A stretch of DNA of 64,000 bases, taken from contig CALVPS010000003.1 of NCBI GenBank assembly GCA_944354035.1, forward strand, positions 27,058 to 91,057, written 5' to 3'. The notes under the pieces are model-generated. The model was not told where the DNA came from. It saw only the letters and a list, made by a program, of their open reading frames with translations, and searched no databases. Below, piece after piece: positions 35,174-42,387 of the stretch (within the stretch, counting starts at the first letter, position 1; the number at the start of each line of letters is the position of its first letter). The DNA comes from an uncultured Clostridia bacterium. Lineage in GTDB: Bacteria; Bacillota; Clostridia; Christensenellales; Borkfalkiaceae. The position numbers and the translations under genes were made by a program.

Positions 35174-36118
35174 ATGAACAGGATCTGCGTCCGCGCTTGC
35201 GCCAAGATCAATTTAACGCTGGACATCGTCGGCGCCGGGGGCGGGTTCCACGCGATCGATTCGCTGGCCGTCACCGTCTCTCTCGCCGACCGCGTCTGCG
35301 TACGCCGTCGGCGGGACGAGCGTATCGTCGTACGCATGCGCGGCGTGGGGAGCGAGGACATCCCTCCGCAGCAGAATAACGCCGTGCGTGCGGCAAGGGC
35401 GTTTGCGGCGCGTTTTCACACGGGCGGCGCGGAGATCACGATCGTCAAGCGCATCCCCGTCGGCGCGGGCCTGGGCGGTTCGTCTGCCGACGCAGCGGGC
35501 GTGCTGCGGGCCATGGCCGGGTTGTACGGCATAGGGGACGCGGCCGCGCTGAAGACGATCGCAGACGAGTTGGGGAGCGATACGGGGTACCTGCTGACGG
35601 GCGGGCTTGCCCGCCTTACGGGTCGGGGCGAGCAAGTGCAGGCGCTGGCACAGCCGTTGCCGCTGTACGTTCTGCTCCTTATCCCTGCGGGCGGCGTTTC
35701 CACGGCGGCGTGCTACGCCGCGTACGACGACATGGGGGCGGTCTGCACGCCGTGTACGCAGCGCGTATGTGCAGCGCTGGCGGCGGGCGAGACGGCCGCG
35801 GCGGCAGCCGCCATGCAAAATGCCCTTACCATGCCCGCCATGCGCCTCAACGGCGACGTGGAAAAGGCGCTGCGGCAGCTGCGGGCGTTCCCGTCCCTCG
35901 GGGCAGGCATGACGGGATCGGGCAGCGCGTGTTTTGCGTTGTTTGCAACACGCGCGCAGTGTTTGCGGGCGCGCAGACGGGTCGCCGGCGCGTGGCGCGC
36001 CCTGTGCGTGCGGACGACGGAACGGGTCGCCCTTCCCGGCGAGACAAAACATGAAGCGGGCGCCCGCGTGCGGCGCGGCGAAAAAAGGAGAAAACATGGA
36101 AGAACGCATCATCGATAA
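35174..36118 (+). CDS. ispE: 4-diphosphocytidyl-2-C-methyl-D-erythritol kinase
   Basis: IspE is the GHMP kinase of the non-mevalonate (MEP) isoprenoid pathway. The 314-residue product begins MNRICVRACAKINLTLDIVG and has the ATP loop IPVGAGLGGSSADAAGVLRAM (about 95-115) and the C-terminal GMTGSGSACFALF motif. The tail overlaps the next gene by 23 bases and is a little longer than usual (about 290). No Shine-Dalgarno lies at normal distance before the ATG (GGGAGGGG is about 20 bases upstream, inside the promoter), which suggests a leaderless message. Confidence 0.92.
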   Translation: MNRICVRACAKINLTLDIVGAGGGFHAIDSLAVTVSLADRVCVRRRRDERIVVRMRGVGSEDIPPQQNNAVRAARAFAARFHTGGAEITIVKRIPVGAGLGGSSADAAGVLRAMAGLYGIGDAAALKTIADELGSDTGYLLTGGLARLTGRGEQVQALAQPLPLYVLLLIPAGGVSTAACYAAYDDMGAVCTPCTQRVCAALAAGETAAAAAAMQNALTMPAMRLNGDVEKALRQLRAFPSLGAGMTGSGSACFALFATRAQCLRARRRVAGAWRALCVRTTERVALPGETKHEAGARVRRGEKRRKHGRTHHR

Positions 36119-37058
36119 AGACGCTCTGCGCGGCGTAAAAGTAAAAAAACGCGAGGGCGAGCAGGACGTTGTGGACGCGCTTGCGCCGGAGGCCGAGACG
36201 CCCGACGAGGCGGAAAACGCAGCCTACGTGCTGGATTTCCCCGAAGGGGAGGAGGACGACGAGCTGGTGGGGCTTACGCCCACGCAGCTGCAGGAGGTCC
36301 TGGAACGCCGTCGGCGTGCAGAGCGCGAGGCGCGCGAACAGTGCGACGCGCTGTGTGCCTCCGCGGACGCGGCGCTGGCTGCGGGCACCTTCCGCGAGGC
36401 GGAGACGCTGTATCTGCAGGCGATCGCCTGCATTGCGGAGGACGAACGCGCGCAGATCGGCCTGTGGCAGGCACGAACGCACAATTATACCTCGCCCGAC
36501 GTTCTTTACGACGGCGATATGGCGGCCGAATTTGCGCGGGCGCTGCCCGCCGCGCGCGGCGGCGTGTTGCAGGCGTTCGGCGAAGCGCTTGCCAAGGAGC
36601 GCGGCGCCCTTTCGGCCGAGGCGGATCCGCTGCGTCGGAAGGTAGAGGCTGCGCAGGAGGCGCGGCGCGGGCCCTTTGCGGCCAACCGTGCGTACTATCG
36701 CGTTCGGGCCGTCGTCGCGCTGGCGCTGGTCGTTCTGTTTGCCGTGGGCGCCGCCGTCAGCGCCGCGTATATTCTGCGGACGCGCTCGGTCGCGCCCATC
36801 GTGCTTACGGCATCGTTCGGCGCGCTTGCGCTGGCGGCGCTGACGGCGCTGTGCGTCTTTGCGCACAAATGGTATGTGGCGGCGGGGTTGTGCCGCGAAA
36901 ACGAGCGGCTCGCATCCACACCCGAAGGGGAGCGTCTTGCCGCGCTGGAAGAGCGCCTTGCCTGTCTGGGGCTGGCGCTGGGCGAAGAGACTTTTCGGCC
37001 GACGGAGCACGGGGCGGAAGAAGCGCCTGCGCCACAGGCAGACGCACCGCGGCAATGA
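36096..37058 (+). CDS. Hypothetical protein with a helical soluble region and two membrane helices
   Basis: The 320-residue protein starts with an acidic, disordered-looking part (1-60). Helical segments follow with a TPR-like feel (ADAALAAGTFREAETLYLQAIACIAEDERAQIGLWQA, about 88-125). Two membrane helices lie near 205-228 and 233-254. The C-terminal helix is rich in Glu and Leu, and the end is Ala/Pro/Glu-rich. AAAGGAG precedes the ATG. It overlaps ispE by 23 bases, so the two are co-translated. No known function is recognised. Confidence 0.65.
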   Translation: MEERIIDKDALRGVKVKKREGEQDVVDALAPEAETPDEAENAAYVLDFPEGEEDDELVGLTPTQLQEVLERRRRAEREAREQCDALCASADAALAAGTFREAETLYLQAIACIAEDERAQIGLWQARTHNYTSPDVLYDGDMAAEFARALPAARGGVLQAFGEALAKERGALSAEADPLRRKVEAAQEARRGPFAANRAYYRVRAVVALALVVLFAVGAAVSAAYILRTRSVAPIVLTASFGALALAALTALCVFAHKWYVAAGLCRENERLASTPEGERLAALEERLACLGLALGEETFRPTEHGAEEAPAPQADAPRQ

Positions 37059-37076
37059 CGGTCACAATGCGTATGC

Positions 37077-37102
37077 GCGGGGGCTTGCGGCCCCCGCTTT
37101 TC
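37077..37102 (+). terminator. Intrinsic terminator
   Basis: GCGGGGGC pairs with GCCCCCGC around TTGCG and is followed by TTTT. Confidence 0.75.
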
Positions 37103-37149
37103 GTGCCGAAAAAATCGTGCCGCGCCGCCATAAATTTTTAAAAAAGGTA

Positions 37150-37178
37150 TTTACTTTCGGCGGGTTTTCGGGTATAAT
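37150..37178 (+). promoter_or_regulatory. Promoter of the small kinase gene
   Basis: TTTACT at 37150-37155, a 17-bp spacer and TATAAT at 37173-37178; a leader of about 48 nt with AAGGAGGA follows. Confidence 0.7.
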
Positions 37179-37232
37179 AGGCGCGGAAAAGCATTGCGGG
37201 ATAATTCCCCGCGGATATAAGGAGGAATTTGT

Positions 37233-37973
37233 ATGGAACTCATTCACGAAAGCACGGGGAAAAAGCTTTACCGCGACGGCAACAGGCTGATCAAGTCGTT
37301 CGATAAGAGCTATTCCAAAGCGGGCATCCTCAACGAGGCGCTCAACCAGGCGCGCGTCGAGGAAACGGGACTCAACATTCCCAAGGTGTTGGAGGTCAGC
37401 GTCGTCAACGGCCGCTGGTCGCTCATCTGGGAGTACATCGACGGCGAAACCTTAGAGGCGTTGATGGAAAAGCATCCCGAAAAGACGGACGAGTATTTAA
37501 ACTTCTTTGTCGATCTGCAAATCCAGATGAGCAAAGAAAAGGTACCCCTGCTGGGCCATCTGCGCGATAAAATGCATGCAAAAATTTCGGCCAGCGCCTA
37601 TCCCGCAAGCGTGCGCTACGATCTGCATATGCGCCTGGACGGGCTGCCTCGCCACGTAAAGCTCTGCCATGGCGACTTCCAGCCCAGCAACATCGTCATC
37701 ACCAAGGATGGCACGCCCTACATCATCGACTGGTCGCACGCCACGCAGGGCAACGGCTCGGCCGACGCGGCGCGCACATATCTCATCTTTAAGCTGCAGG
37801 GCAAGGACGACCTGGCCGAAAAGTATTTAAAGATGTTCTGCACCAAGACGGATACGGCCATTCAGTATGTGCAGCGCATTCTGCCCATCGTTGCGGCCTC
37901 GCAGTCGGTAAAGGGCAAGCCCGAAGAGCAGGAATTTCTTGCCAAATGGGTCAATGTGTGCGATTGGCAGTAA
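37233..37973 (+). CDS. Aminoglycoside phosphotransferase/choline kinase-like protein (TIGR02172-type)
   Basis: The 246-residue protein has the eukaryotic-type kinase fold of the APH family. A short N-lobe (KKLYRDGNRLIKSFDKSYSK) comes first, then the catalytic loop LCHGDFQPSNIVI (about 145-157) with the HGD-x-x-x-x-N pattern, and the metal-binding IIDWSHA (about 166-172). Its size matches the small Firmicutes group often annotated as putative aminoglycoside phosphotransferases. The natural substrate is unknown and antibiotic resistance should not be assumed. It has its own promoter, AAGGAGGA Shine-Dalgarno and terminator. Confidence 0.82.
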   Translation: MELIHESTGKKLYRDGNRLIKSFDKSYSKAGILNEALNQARVEETGLNIPKVLEVSVVNGRWSLIWEYIDGETLEALMEKHPEKTDEYLNFFVDLQIQMSKEKVPLLGHLRDKMHAKISASAYPASVRYDLHMRLDGLPRHVKLCHGDFQPSNIVITKDGTPYIIDWSHATQGNGSADAARTYLIFKLQGKDDLAEKYLKMFCTKTDTAIQYVQRILPIVAASQSVKGKPEEQEFLAKWVNVCDWQ

Positions 37974-38021
37974 ATATTTTTTTCCGTGATCGGAAAGCGG
38001 CGGGCAAAGATTTGCACGACA

Positions 38022-38048
38022 ACGGAAGGCTTCGGCCTTCCGTTTTTT
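38022..38048 (+). terminator. Intrinsic terminator after the kinase gene
   Basis: ACGGAAGGC and GCCTTCCGT form a stem with a short TTCG-containing loop, followed by seven T. The repeat copy A begins in the T-run. Confidence 0.88.
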
Positions 38049-38446
38049 TGGTAACGAAACTCCGCGGATAGGTTTCGGATACAAGATAGGCTTTGCCGAT
38101 GAGCGGAACGGAATTGAAAGCGCGTTATAGGATCGGATCCTTGTCCTCCCTTATAAAGGGAATATGGTAAGCGGAGCGAGGCGGGAGGGTCGTAAACCGG
38201 GGACGTTGATAAAAACCCTTCCGCCTTGCCTTCAGAAAGCCGCCGCTCCTCTGCAAGGGGAGGCGAGGGAGGGGAAGGCATACGGCCGTTTACGGGTCGC
38301 AAGGAACGATTGCGTGCCTGCCGGGTCTTTCGGGGCGCGGCTTGCGCGCAGCCGGTAATATGAGGGCTAACAGCCAACCCCGCCTATGGCGGCACGCGCC
38401 GCAGGAGAAATAAACTGAAAAACCACCGGTTATGCCGGTGGATGAT
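38048..38446 (+). repeat. Interspersed non-coding repeat, copy A
   Basis: About 400 bp that recur, in the same orientation and order of blocks, at 43949-44396. Shared blocks are TTGGTAACGAAACTCCGCGG at the left end, GGCTTTGCCGATGA, CGGAACGGAAT, AAGCRCGTTATAG, GGCGGGAGGGTCGTAAACCG followed by GGGACGTTGATAAAA, AGGCGAGGGAGGGGAAGG and, at the right end, a CCACCGGYNATGCCGGTGG hairpin followed by ATGAT. It contains small hairpins such as CTCCC-TTATAAA-GGGA. A 64-codon open frame inside is not convincing as a gene. Confidence 0.85.
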
Positions 38447-38737
38447 CATTTTCCCGCCTGCTTTCTTCATGCATCCTCCCGGCGCACATGTGTCCGCCGC
38501 TCCTTAAAAAGGGATAGGGGCCAAAAAAGGATCGTTTGTTCGCCGAACAAAGGATCGGGGAGGGAAAAAAGATCGCCGCCCGATCGTTTTTTTCTTTAAC
38601 GGCGAAAGGGGTCGGGCGGCCCGCTTTTTTGCCTCTTTTTATACACGGTCGCGGGGTGAAAGCAAGTGCCGGGGGGATCAAAGAAAACGAACGGCGGCGG
38701 ACGCGGCGTTCTCTTGCGCTTCGACGTGCCGCAGGGT
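38447..38737. other. Intergenic stretch before tcdA
   Basis: No gene is supported here. It holds an inverted repeat around TTTGTTCGCCGAACAAA (38537-38553) and a GATCG...CGATC hairpin followed by seven T near 38569-38592, which could end transcripts running out of the repeat. Confidence 0.4.
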
Positions 38738-38766
38738 TTGACAAACCCGTGTTCCCGCGGTATAAT
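38738..38766 (+). promoter_or_regulatory. Perfect consensus promoter of tcdA, start site at the start codon
   Basis: TTGACA at 38738-38743, exactly 17 bp, TATAAT at 38761-38766. The predicted first transcribed base is 38773, the A of the tcdA ATG. Confidence 0.85.
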
Positions 38767-38772
38767 GGGCGC

Positions 38773-39453
38773 ATGGAAGTACGCAACGAACGGACCGCGC
38801 TCGTTTTGGGCGAGGCGGGGGTGCAAACGCTGAAAAACAGCCGCGTGGCGGTGTTCGGACTGGGCGGCGTGGGCGGTGCTTGCGCCGAGGCGCTGGCGCG
38901 CGCGGGCGTCGGCAGCCTGACGCTGGTCGATAAAGACCGCGTGGAAGAGAGCAACGTAAACCGCCAGACGGTCGCCCTGTATTCTACGCTCGGGCAGGAT
39001 AAGGCTGAGGTCATGCGGGCGCGCATCGCCGATATTTCGCCCGACTGCGACGTGCAGGCGCACGCCGTGTTCTATTTGCCCGAAACGGCCGCGCAGTTTC
39101 CCCCGGAGGCGTACGATTTTATCGCCGACTGCATCGATCACGTTCCCGCCAAGGTACACCTTATCCGCATGGCGCTGGCCGCCGGCGTGCCGATCGTCTC
39201 CGCAATGGGGGCGGGCAACAAGCTTTTTCCCGAGCGGCTTACGGTGTGCGACCTTTCCGAGACGCAAGTCTGTCCATTGGCGCGCGTCATGCGCCGGGAA
39301 TTAAAAAAATACGGTATAGAGCATGTTCCCGTCGTGTATTCGGACGAAGCGCCCCTGCCCGCGCCCGCGGGGGTGGTGGGGTCGGTTTCGTTCGTGCCTC
39401 CCGTTATGGGGATGATCATGGCGGGTCATATCGTAAGGGAGCTGATAAAATGA
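38773..39453 (+). CDS. tcdA: tRNA threonylcarbamoyladenosine dehydratase (ThiF/E1-like)
   Basis: TcdA (YgdL/CsdL) uses ATP to cyclise t6A37 of tRNA to ct6A. The 226-residue product has the E1-like ATP-binding start VAVFGLGGVGGACAEALARAGVG (about 23-45), DKDRVEESNVNRQ and the DCIDHVPAKVHLI segment (about 119-131), as in bacterial TcdA. The ATG lies six bases after the -10 box, with no room for a Shine-Dalgarno. A cysteine desulfurase gene follows with a four-base overlap; in Escherichia coli TcdA works with the CsdA-CsdE cysteine desulfurase system, so the pairing is meaningful. Confidence 0.9.
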   Translation: MEVRNERTALVLGEAGVQTLKNSRVAVFGLGGVGGACAEALARAGVGSLTLVDKDRVEESNVNRQTVALYSTLGQDKAEVMRARIADISPDCDVQAHAVFYLPETAAQFPPEAYDFIADCIDHVPAKVHLIRMALAAGVPIVSAMGAGNKLFPERLTVCDLSETQVCPLARVMRRELKKYGIEHVPVVYSDEAPLPAPAGVVGSVSFVPPVMGMIMAGHIVRELIK

Positions 39454-40571
39454 ACGTCTATCTCGATCATGCGGCCACCTCGCCCGTACGCCGGGAGGTG
39501 TTGGAGGCCATGCTGCCCTATTTTTGCGAACAATTCGGCAATCCCGATTCGCCGCACGCCTTCGGGCGGCGTGCCGCCCTTGCCTTGCAGGAGGCGCGCG
39601 ACGACGTAGCCCGCCTGTTGGGCGTCTCCCCGCGCGAGGTGTACTTTACCTCCGGCGGAACGGAGGCCGATCAATGGGCGGTGCGGGGGATCGCCTGCAA
39701 GGGGGAACGGACGGGAGTTGTGGTATCGCCCGTCGAACATGCCGCCGTGCTGGCGGCCGCACGCCTGCGCGGGGCTGCCGTGTGCGGCGTCGGGGAGGAC
39801 GGCGTCGTCACGCCGGGCCATGTCCGCGAGCGGCTCAAAGAAGAGGGGGGCGTGTCGCTTGTATGCGTCATGGCCGTCAACAACGAAACGGGCTGCGTTC
39901 AGCCCGTGTCTGCCCTGGCCGAGGCCGCGCATGCGGCGGGCGCATACTTTTTTTCGGACTGCGTGCAGGCCGCTTCTGCCTGCGATCTGTCTGCGATCTG
40001 CGCCTGCTGCGACGCACTCGCGCTTTCGGCGCACAAGGCGGGCGGGCCCAAGGGCGCGGGCGTGCTCGTCGTAAAGCGCGGCGTGCCCCTCGTTCCCCTC
40101 ATCGCGGGCGGCGAGCAGGAGCACGGCATGCGCGGGGGCACCTCAAACGTGGCGTTTGCGGTGGGGCTTGCGCGCGCTCTGCGGCTGGCGCAGGCCGAGC
40201 GTACGGCGTTCGTGCGGCATACCGGGTCGCTGCGTACGCTGTTCGAGCAGCGCATTGCGGCAGCGCTCGGCGACGAGGTGCGCATCGACGGGGCGGCGCG
40301 CACGGCCAACATTTCGCACATCACCTTTGCGCGGGGCGGCACGGCGTTTTTAAACGTACTCGATCTGGCGGGCGTCGCGTGTTCGGCCGGAGCTGCCTGC
40401 TCGGCGCAGAGCGCCGCGCCCTCGCACGTGATGCTGGCCATGGGCCGCTCGCCGCAGCAGGCGCTGGCGGGCGTGCGCTTTTCGTTCGGCCGCGAAACGA
40501 CAGAGGAGGAGGCCGCCTTTGCCGCGGATACGGTCGTCTCGTGCTATCGCGCGTTTACGGCGCGTCGGTAG
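39450..40571 (+). CDS. Cysteine desulfurase (NifS/IscS-like)
   Basis: The PLP enzyme takes sulfur from cysteine as an enzyme-bound persulfide. The 373-residue product begins MNVYLDHAATSPVRREVLEAM and has the TSGGTEAD loop (about 68-75), the PLP lysine K196 in SAHKAGGPKGAG, RGGTSNV, and the persulfide cysteine C317 in CSAGAACSAQ. It overlaps tcdA by four bases and ends before a terminator, so the two genes form one unit. A role in ct6A formation or in general thiolation/Fe-S supply is inferred. Confidence 0.92.
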   Translation: MNVYLDHAATSPVRREVLEAMLPYFCEQFGNPDSPHAFGRRAALALQEARDDVARLLGVSPREVYFTSGGTEADQWAVRGIACKGERTGVVVSPVEHAAVLAAARLRGAAVCGVGEDGVVTPGHVRERLKEEGGVSLVCVMAVNNETGCVQPVSALAEAAHAAGAYFFSDCVQAASACDLSAICACCDALALSAHKAGGPKGAGVLVVKRGVPLVPLIAGGEQEHGMRGGTSNVAFAVGLARALRLAQAERTAFVRHTGSLRTLFEQRIAAALGDEVRIDGAARTANISHITFARGGTAFLNVLDLAGVACSAGAACSAQSAAPSHVMLAMGRSPQQALAGVRFSFGRETTEEEAAFAADTVVSCYRAFTARR

Positions 40572-40611
40572 CGCGCCTGCGGCGGGATCGCCGCCCGGAC
40601 GGCGCGCTTTG

Positions 40612-40639
40612 ACCGCGGGGAGGCCCCCGCGGTTTTTTT
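40612..40639 (+). terminator. Intrinsic terminator after the cysteine desulfurase gene
   Basis: ACCGCGGGG pairs with CCCCGCGGT around AGGC, followed by six further T. Confidence 0.88.
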
Positions 40640-40766
40640 CGCGGCAAAATTTCTTTCGTCGCGCGCATTCGACATGTATTTTCTCTTCTAAACGCGTCCG
40701 CCGCGGCATAGAGTATGATAGCTTGGCAGGGATTCCCGTCAAACGAAACTCATTCCGAGGTGGATC

Positions 40767-41489
40767 ATGAACGAAGAACTCAACTATGCCGAGATGCTGG
40801 AGATCCCGGTGGAGACGGTGACCGTCAGCCGCAAGGAAAAGAAGAAGCGCCCGCGCGAGGAGGATCTCTCCGAGCGGGTGGTGGAGGCGGTGAACGACCG
40901 CGTGGAGACGCACGATCCCGCCTTTGCCGAAAGCAGGACCATCGAGCGCGCGGCGGCTCCCGGGCGTTCTGGCACGGCGCGGCGCATCCTGTTCGGCGAA
41001 CTCATCGCCGTGTGCGCGCTGTGCGCCGTCATCTTTCTGACCAACATTTTTATGACGGACAGCGCCATCAATACCTTTGTGCGGGGGCTCTTTCGCGGCG
41101 AAGCCGAGACGGCCGATACGCGCACCTATGCCGACTTTTCGCTCTCGTCCGTCGTAAACGAGTATGTCGACGCGGACCTTGCCGTGTCGGAGACGGGCGT
41201 GCTGTCGTTTACGGCTGCCTGCTCGGTGTATGCGCCCTGCGACGGGGAGGTGGCCGCCGTAAACGGTGACGCGCAGAACGGATATACTGTGGAGCTGCGC
41301 CACTCCGACTCCTTTTCGTCCGTATTGAGCGGCCTGACCAACGTGTACTTTGCCGAGGGCGAAAGCGTGCTCTCCAACGTCCCGCTCGCCTATACCGACG
41401 GAACGCACGCCGTCCGCGTGACCTTTTACGAGGACGGGAACCTGCTCAACTGTTATACGATAGGCGAGGACGGGCTTGCCTGGAGTTAA
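40767..41489 (+). CDS. spoIVFA: SpoIVFA-like membrane protein
   Basis: SpoIVFA anchors and inhibits the SpoIVFB protease in the mother-cell membrane of the forespore. The 240-residue protein has a charged cytoplasmic N-terminus (1-75) with a basic KEKKKRPREE patch, one membrane helix (about 77-96), and an extracytoplasmic C-terminal part that resembles a degenerate LytM/M23 domain (VYAPCDGEVAAVNGDAQNGYTVELRHSDSFSSVLSGL...YFAEGESVLSNVPLAYTDG). Its position directly before spoIVFB, with a 14-base overlap, decides the call. CGAGGTGG precedes the ATG. CATAGAGT near 40707 could be part of a sigma-E promoter but no -35 is evident. Confidence 0.8.
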   Translation: MNEELNYAEMLEIPVETVTVSRKEKKKRPREEDLSERVVEAVNDRVETHDPAFAESRTIERAAAPGRSGTARRILFGELIAVCALCAVIFLTNIFMTDSAINTFVRGLFRGEAETADTRTYADFSLSSVVNEYVDADLAVSETGVLSFTAACSVYAPCDGEVAAVNGDAQNGYTVELRHSDSFSSVLSGLTNVYFAEGESVLSNVPLAYTDGTHAVRVTFYEDGNLLNCYTIGEDGLAWS

Positions 41490-42306
41490 ACTTCGCTTTC
41501 ATCCGCTGTTTTTTGCGGCGGGCGTGCTCTCGGCGTTTACGGGCGATCTCATGCTGTTTTTGGCGGCCGTGTTCGCCGCGCTGCTGCACGAGTGCGCCCA
41601 CGCCTTTGCGGCGCGGCGGTACGGGTTCGTGCTCGACCGTATCGTGCTCATGCCGTACGGGGCGGTCGTCTCGGGCGATATCTCCGGCATGCGCCGGCGG
41701 CAGGAACTGGCCGTGCTGTTGGCAGGGCCGTTGGCAAACGCCGCCTGTGCGCTGCTGTTTGCGGCGCTCTGGTGGCTTTGGCCGGAGACCTATCCCTACA
41801 CCGATACGGCGGCGCAGGTCTCGTGTTCGCTGTTTTTGGTCAACCTGCTGCCCGCCTGTCCGCTGGACGGCGGGCGCATTTTGCGCCTGCTGCTGGCGCC
41901 GTTGGGCGCGCGGCGCGCGCAGGCGATCTGTACGGCCGTCACCGTGGCGATCGCCTCGGGCGTTTTGGTGTGGTTTTCGGCCAGTTGTTTTTCGCGGCCC
42001 GCCTGGTCGGCGCTGTTGTTCGGCGTCATGCTGCTGTTCGGCCTGCGCGGGGGAACGCCGTACGCGCGCCTCTCGTTTGCGCGCGCAAAGAGCTTTGCCC
42101 GCGGGATCGAGGAGCGCCGCGTCGCGCTCTCCGCCGCCTGTACGGTGCAGGACGCGCTCCGTTTTTTGTGCGAGGAGCGTTACCTGGTACTCGTCCTGTT
42201 CGAGGGCGAGGAGTTTTTGGGCGAGCTGAGCGAGGAAGAATATCTTACCGCGGTGCGGGCGGGGGAATTTTCGCGCCCGCTGCGCGAATGTCTGCCAAAG
42301 CTTTAA
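41476..42306 (+). CDS. spoIVFB: Site-2 metalloprotease SpoIVFB
   Basis: SpoIVFB is the intramembrane protease that cuts pro-sigma-K in Bacillus. The 276-residue product has the zinc motif HECAH at residues 38-42 inside a membrane helix and the third ligand region NLLPACPLDGG with D131. Several other membrane helices and a C-terminal CBS-like soluble part (about 215-276) match SpoIVFB. The TTG at 41476 is preceded by AGGCGAGGA and lies inside the spoIVFA end, showing coupling. A sigK gene is not in this window. Confidence 0.88.
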   Translation: MPGVKLRFHPLFFAAGVLSAFTGDLMLFLAAVFAALLHECAHAFAARRYGFVLDRIVLMPYGAVVSGDISGMRRRQELAVLLAGPLANAACALLFAALWWLWPETYPYTDTAAQVSCSLFLVNLLPACPLDGGRILRLLLAPLGARRAQAICTAVTVAIASGVLVWFSASCFSRPAWSALLFGVMLLFGLRGGTPYARLSFARAKSFARGIEERRVALSAACTVQDALRFLCEERYLVLVLFEGEEFLGELSEEEYLTAVRAGEFSRPLRECLPKL

Positions 42307-42312
42307 AATCGC

Positions 42313-42341
42313 TTGAAAAAAAAGCGGCAATATGGTACAAT
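42313..42341 (+). promoter_or_regulatory. Promoter of rng
   Basis: TTGAAA at 42313-42318, a 17-bp spacer and TACAAT at 42336-42341, starting only six bases after the spoIVFB stop. Confidence 0.75.
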
Positions 42342-42387
42342 CGACCCATCATGCACCGTTCGCGCGGGGCCGACAGGGTTGTGTACG

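Noticed and set aside
37233..37973. Antibiotic (aminoglycoside) resistance gene
   Set aside because: The APH-like fold is clear but the protein belongs by length and motif to a housekeeping-type group; no mobile-element context or resistance-specific motif is seen.
38164..38358. Open frame of 64 codons inside repeat copy A, with similar translation in copy B
   Set aside because: The frames run through hairpin-rich repeat DNA, have no Shine-Dalgarno and differ in length (copy B stays open far beyond the repeat). The likeness follows from DNA similarity, with a module length that happens to be a multiple of three.
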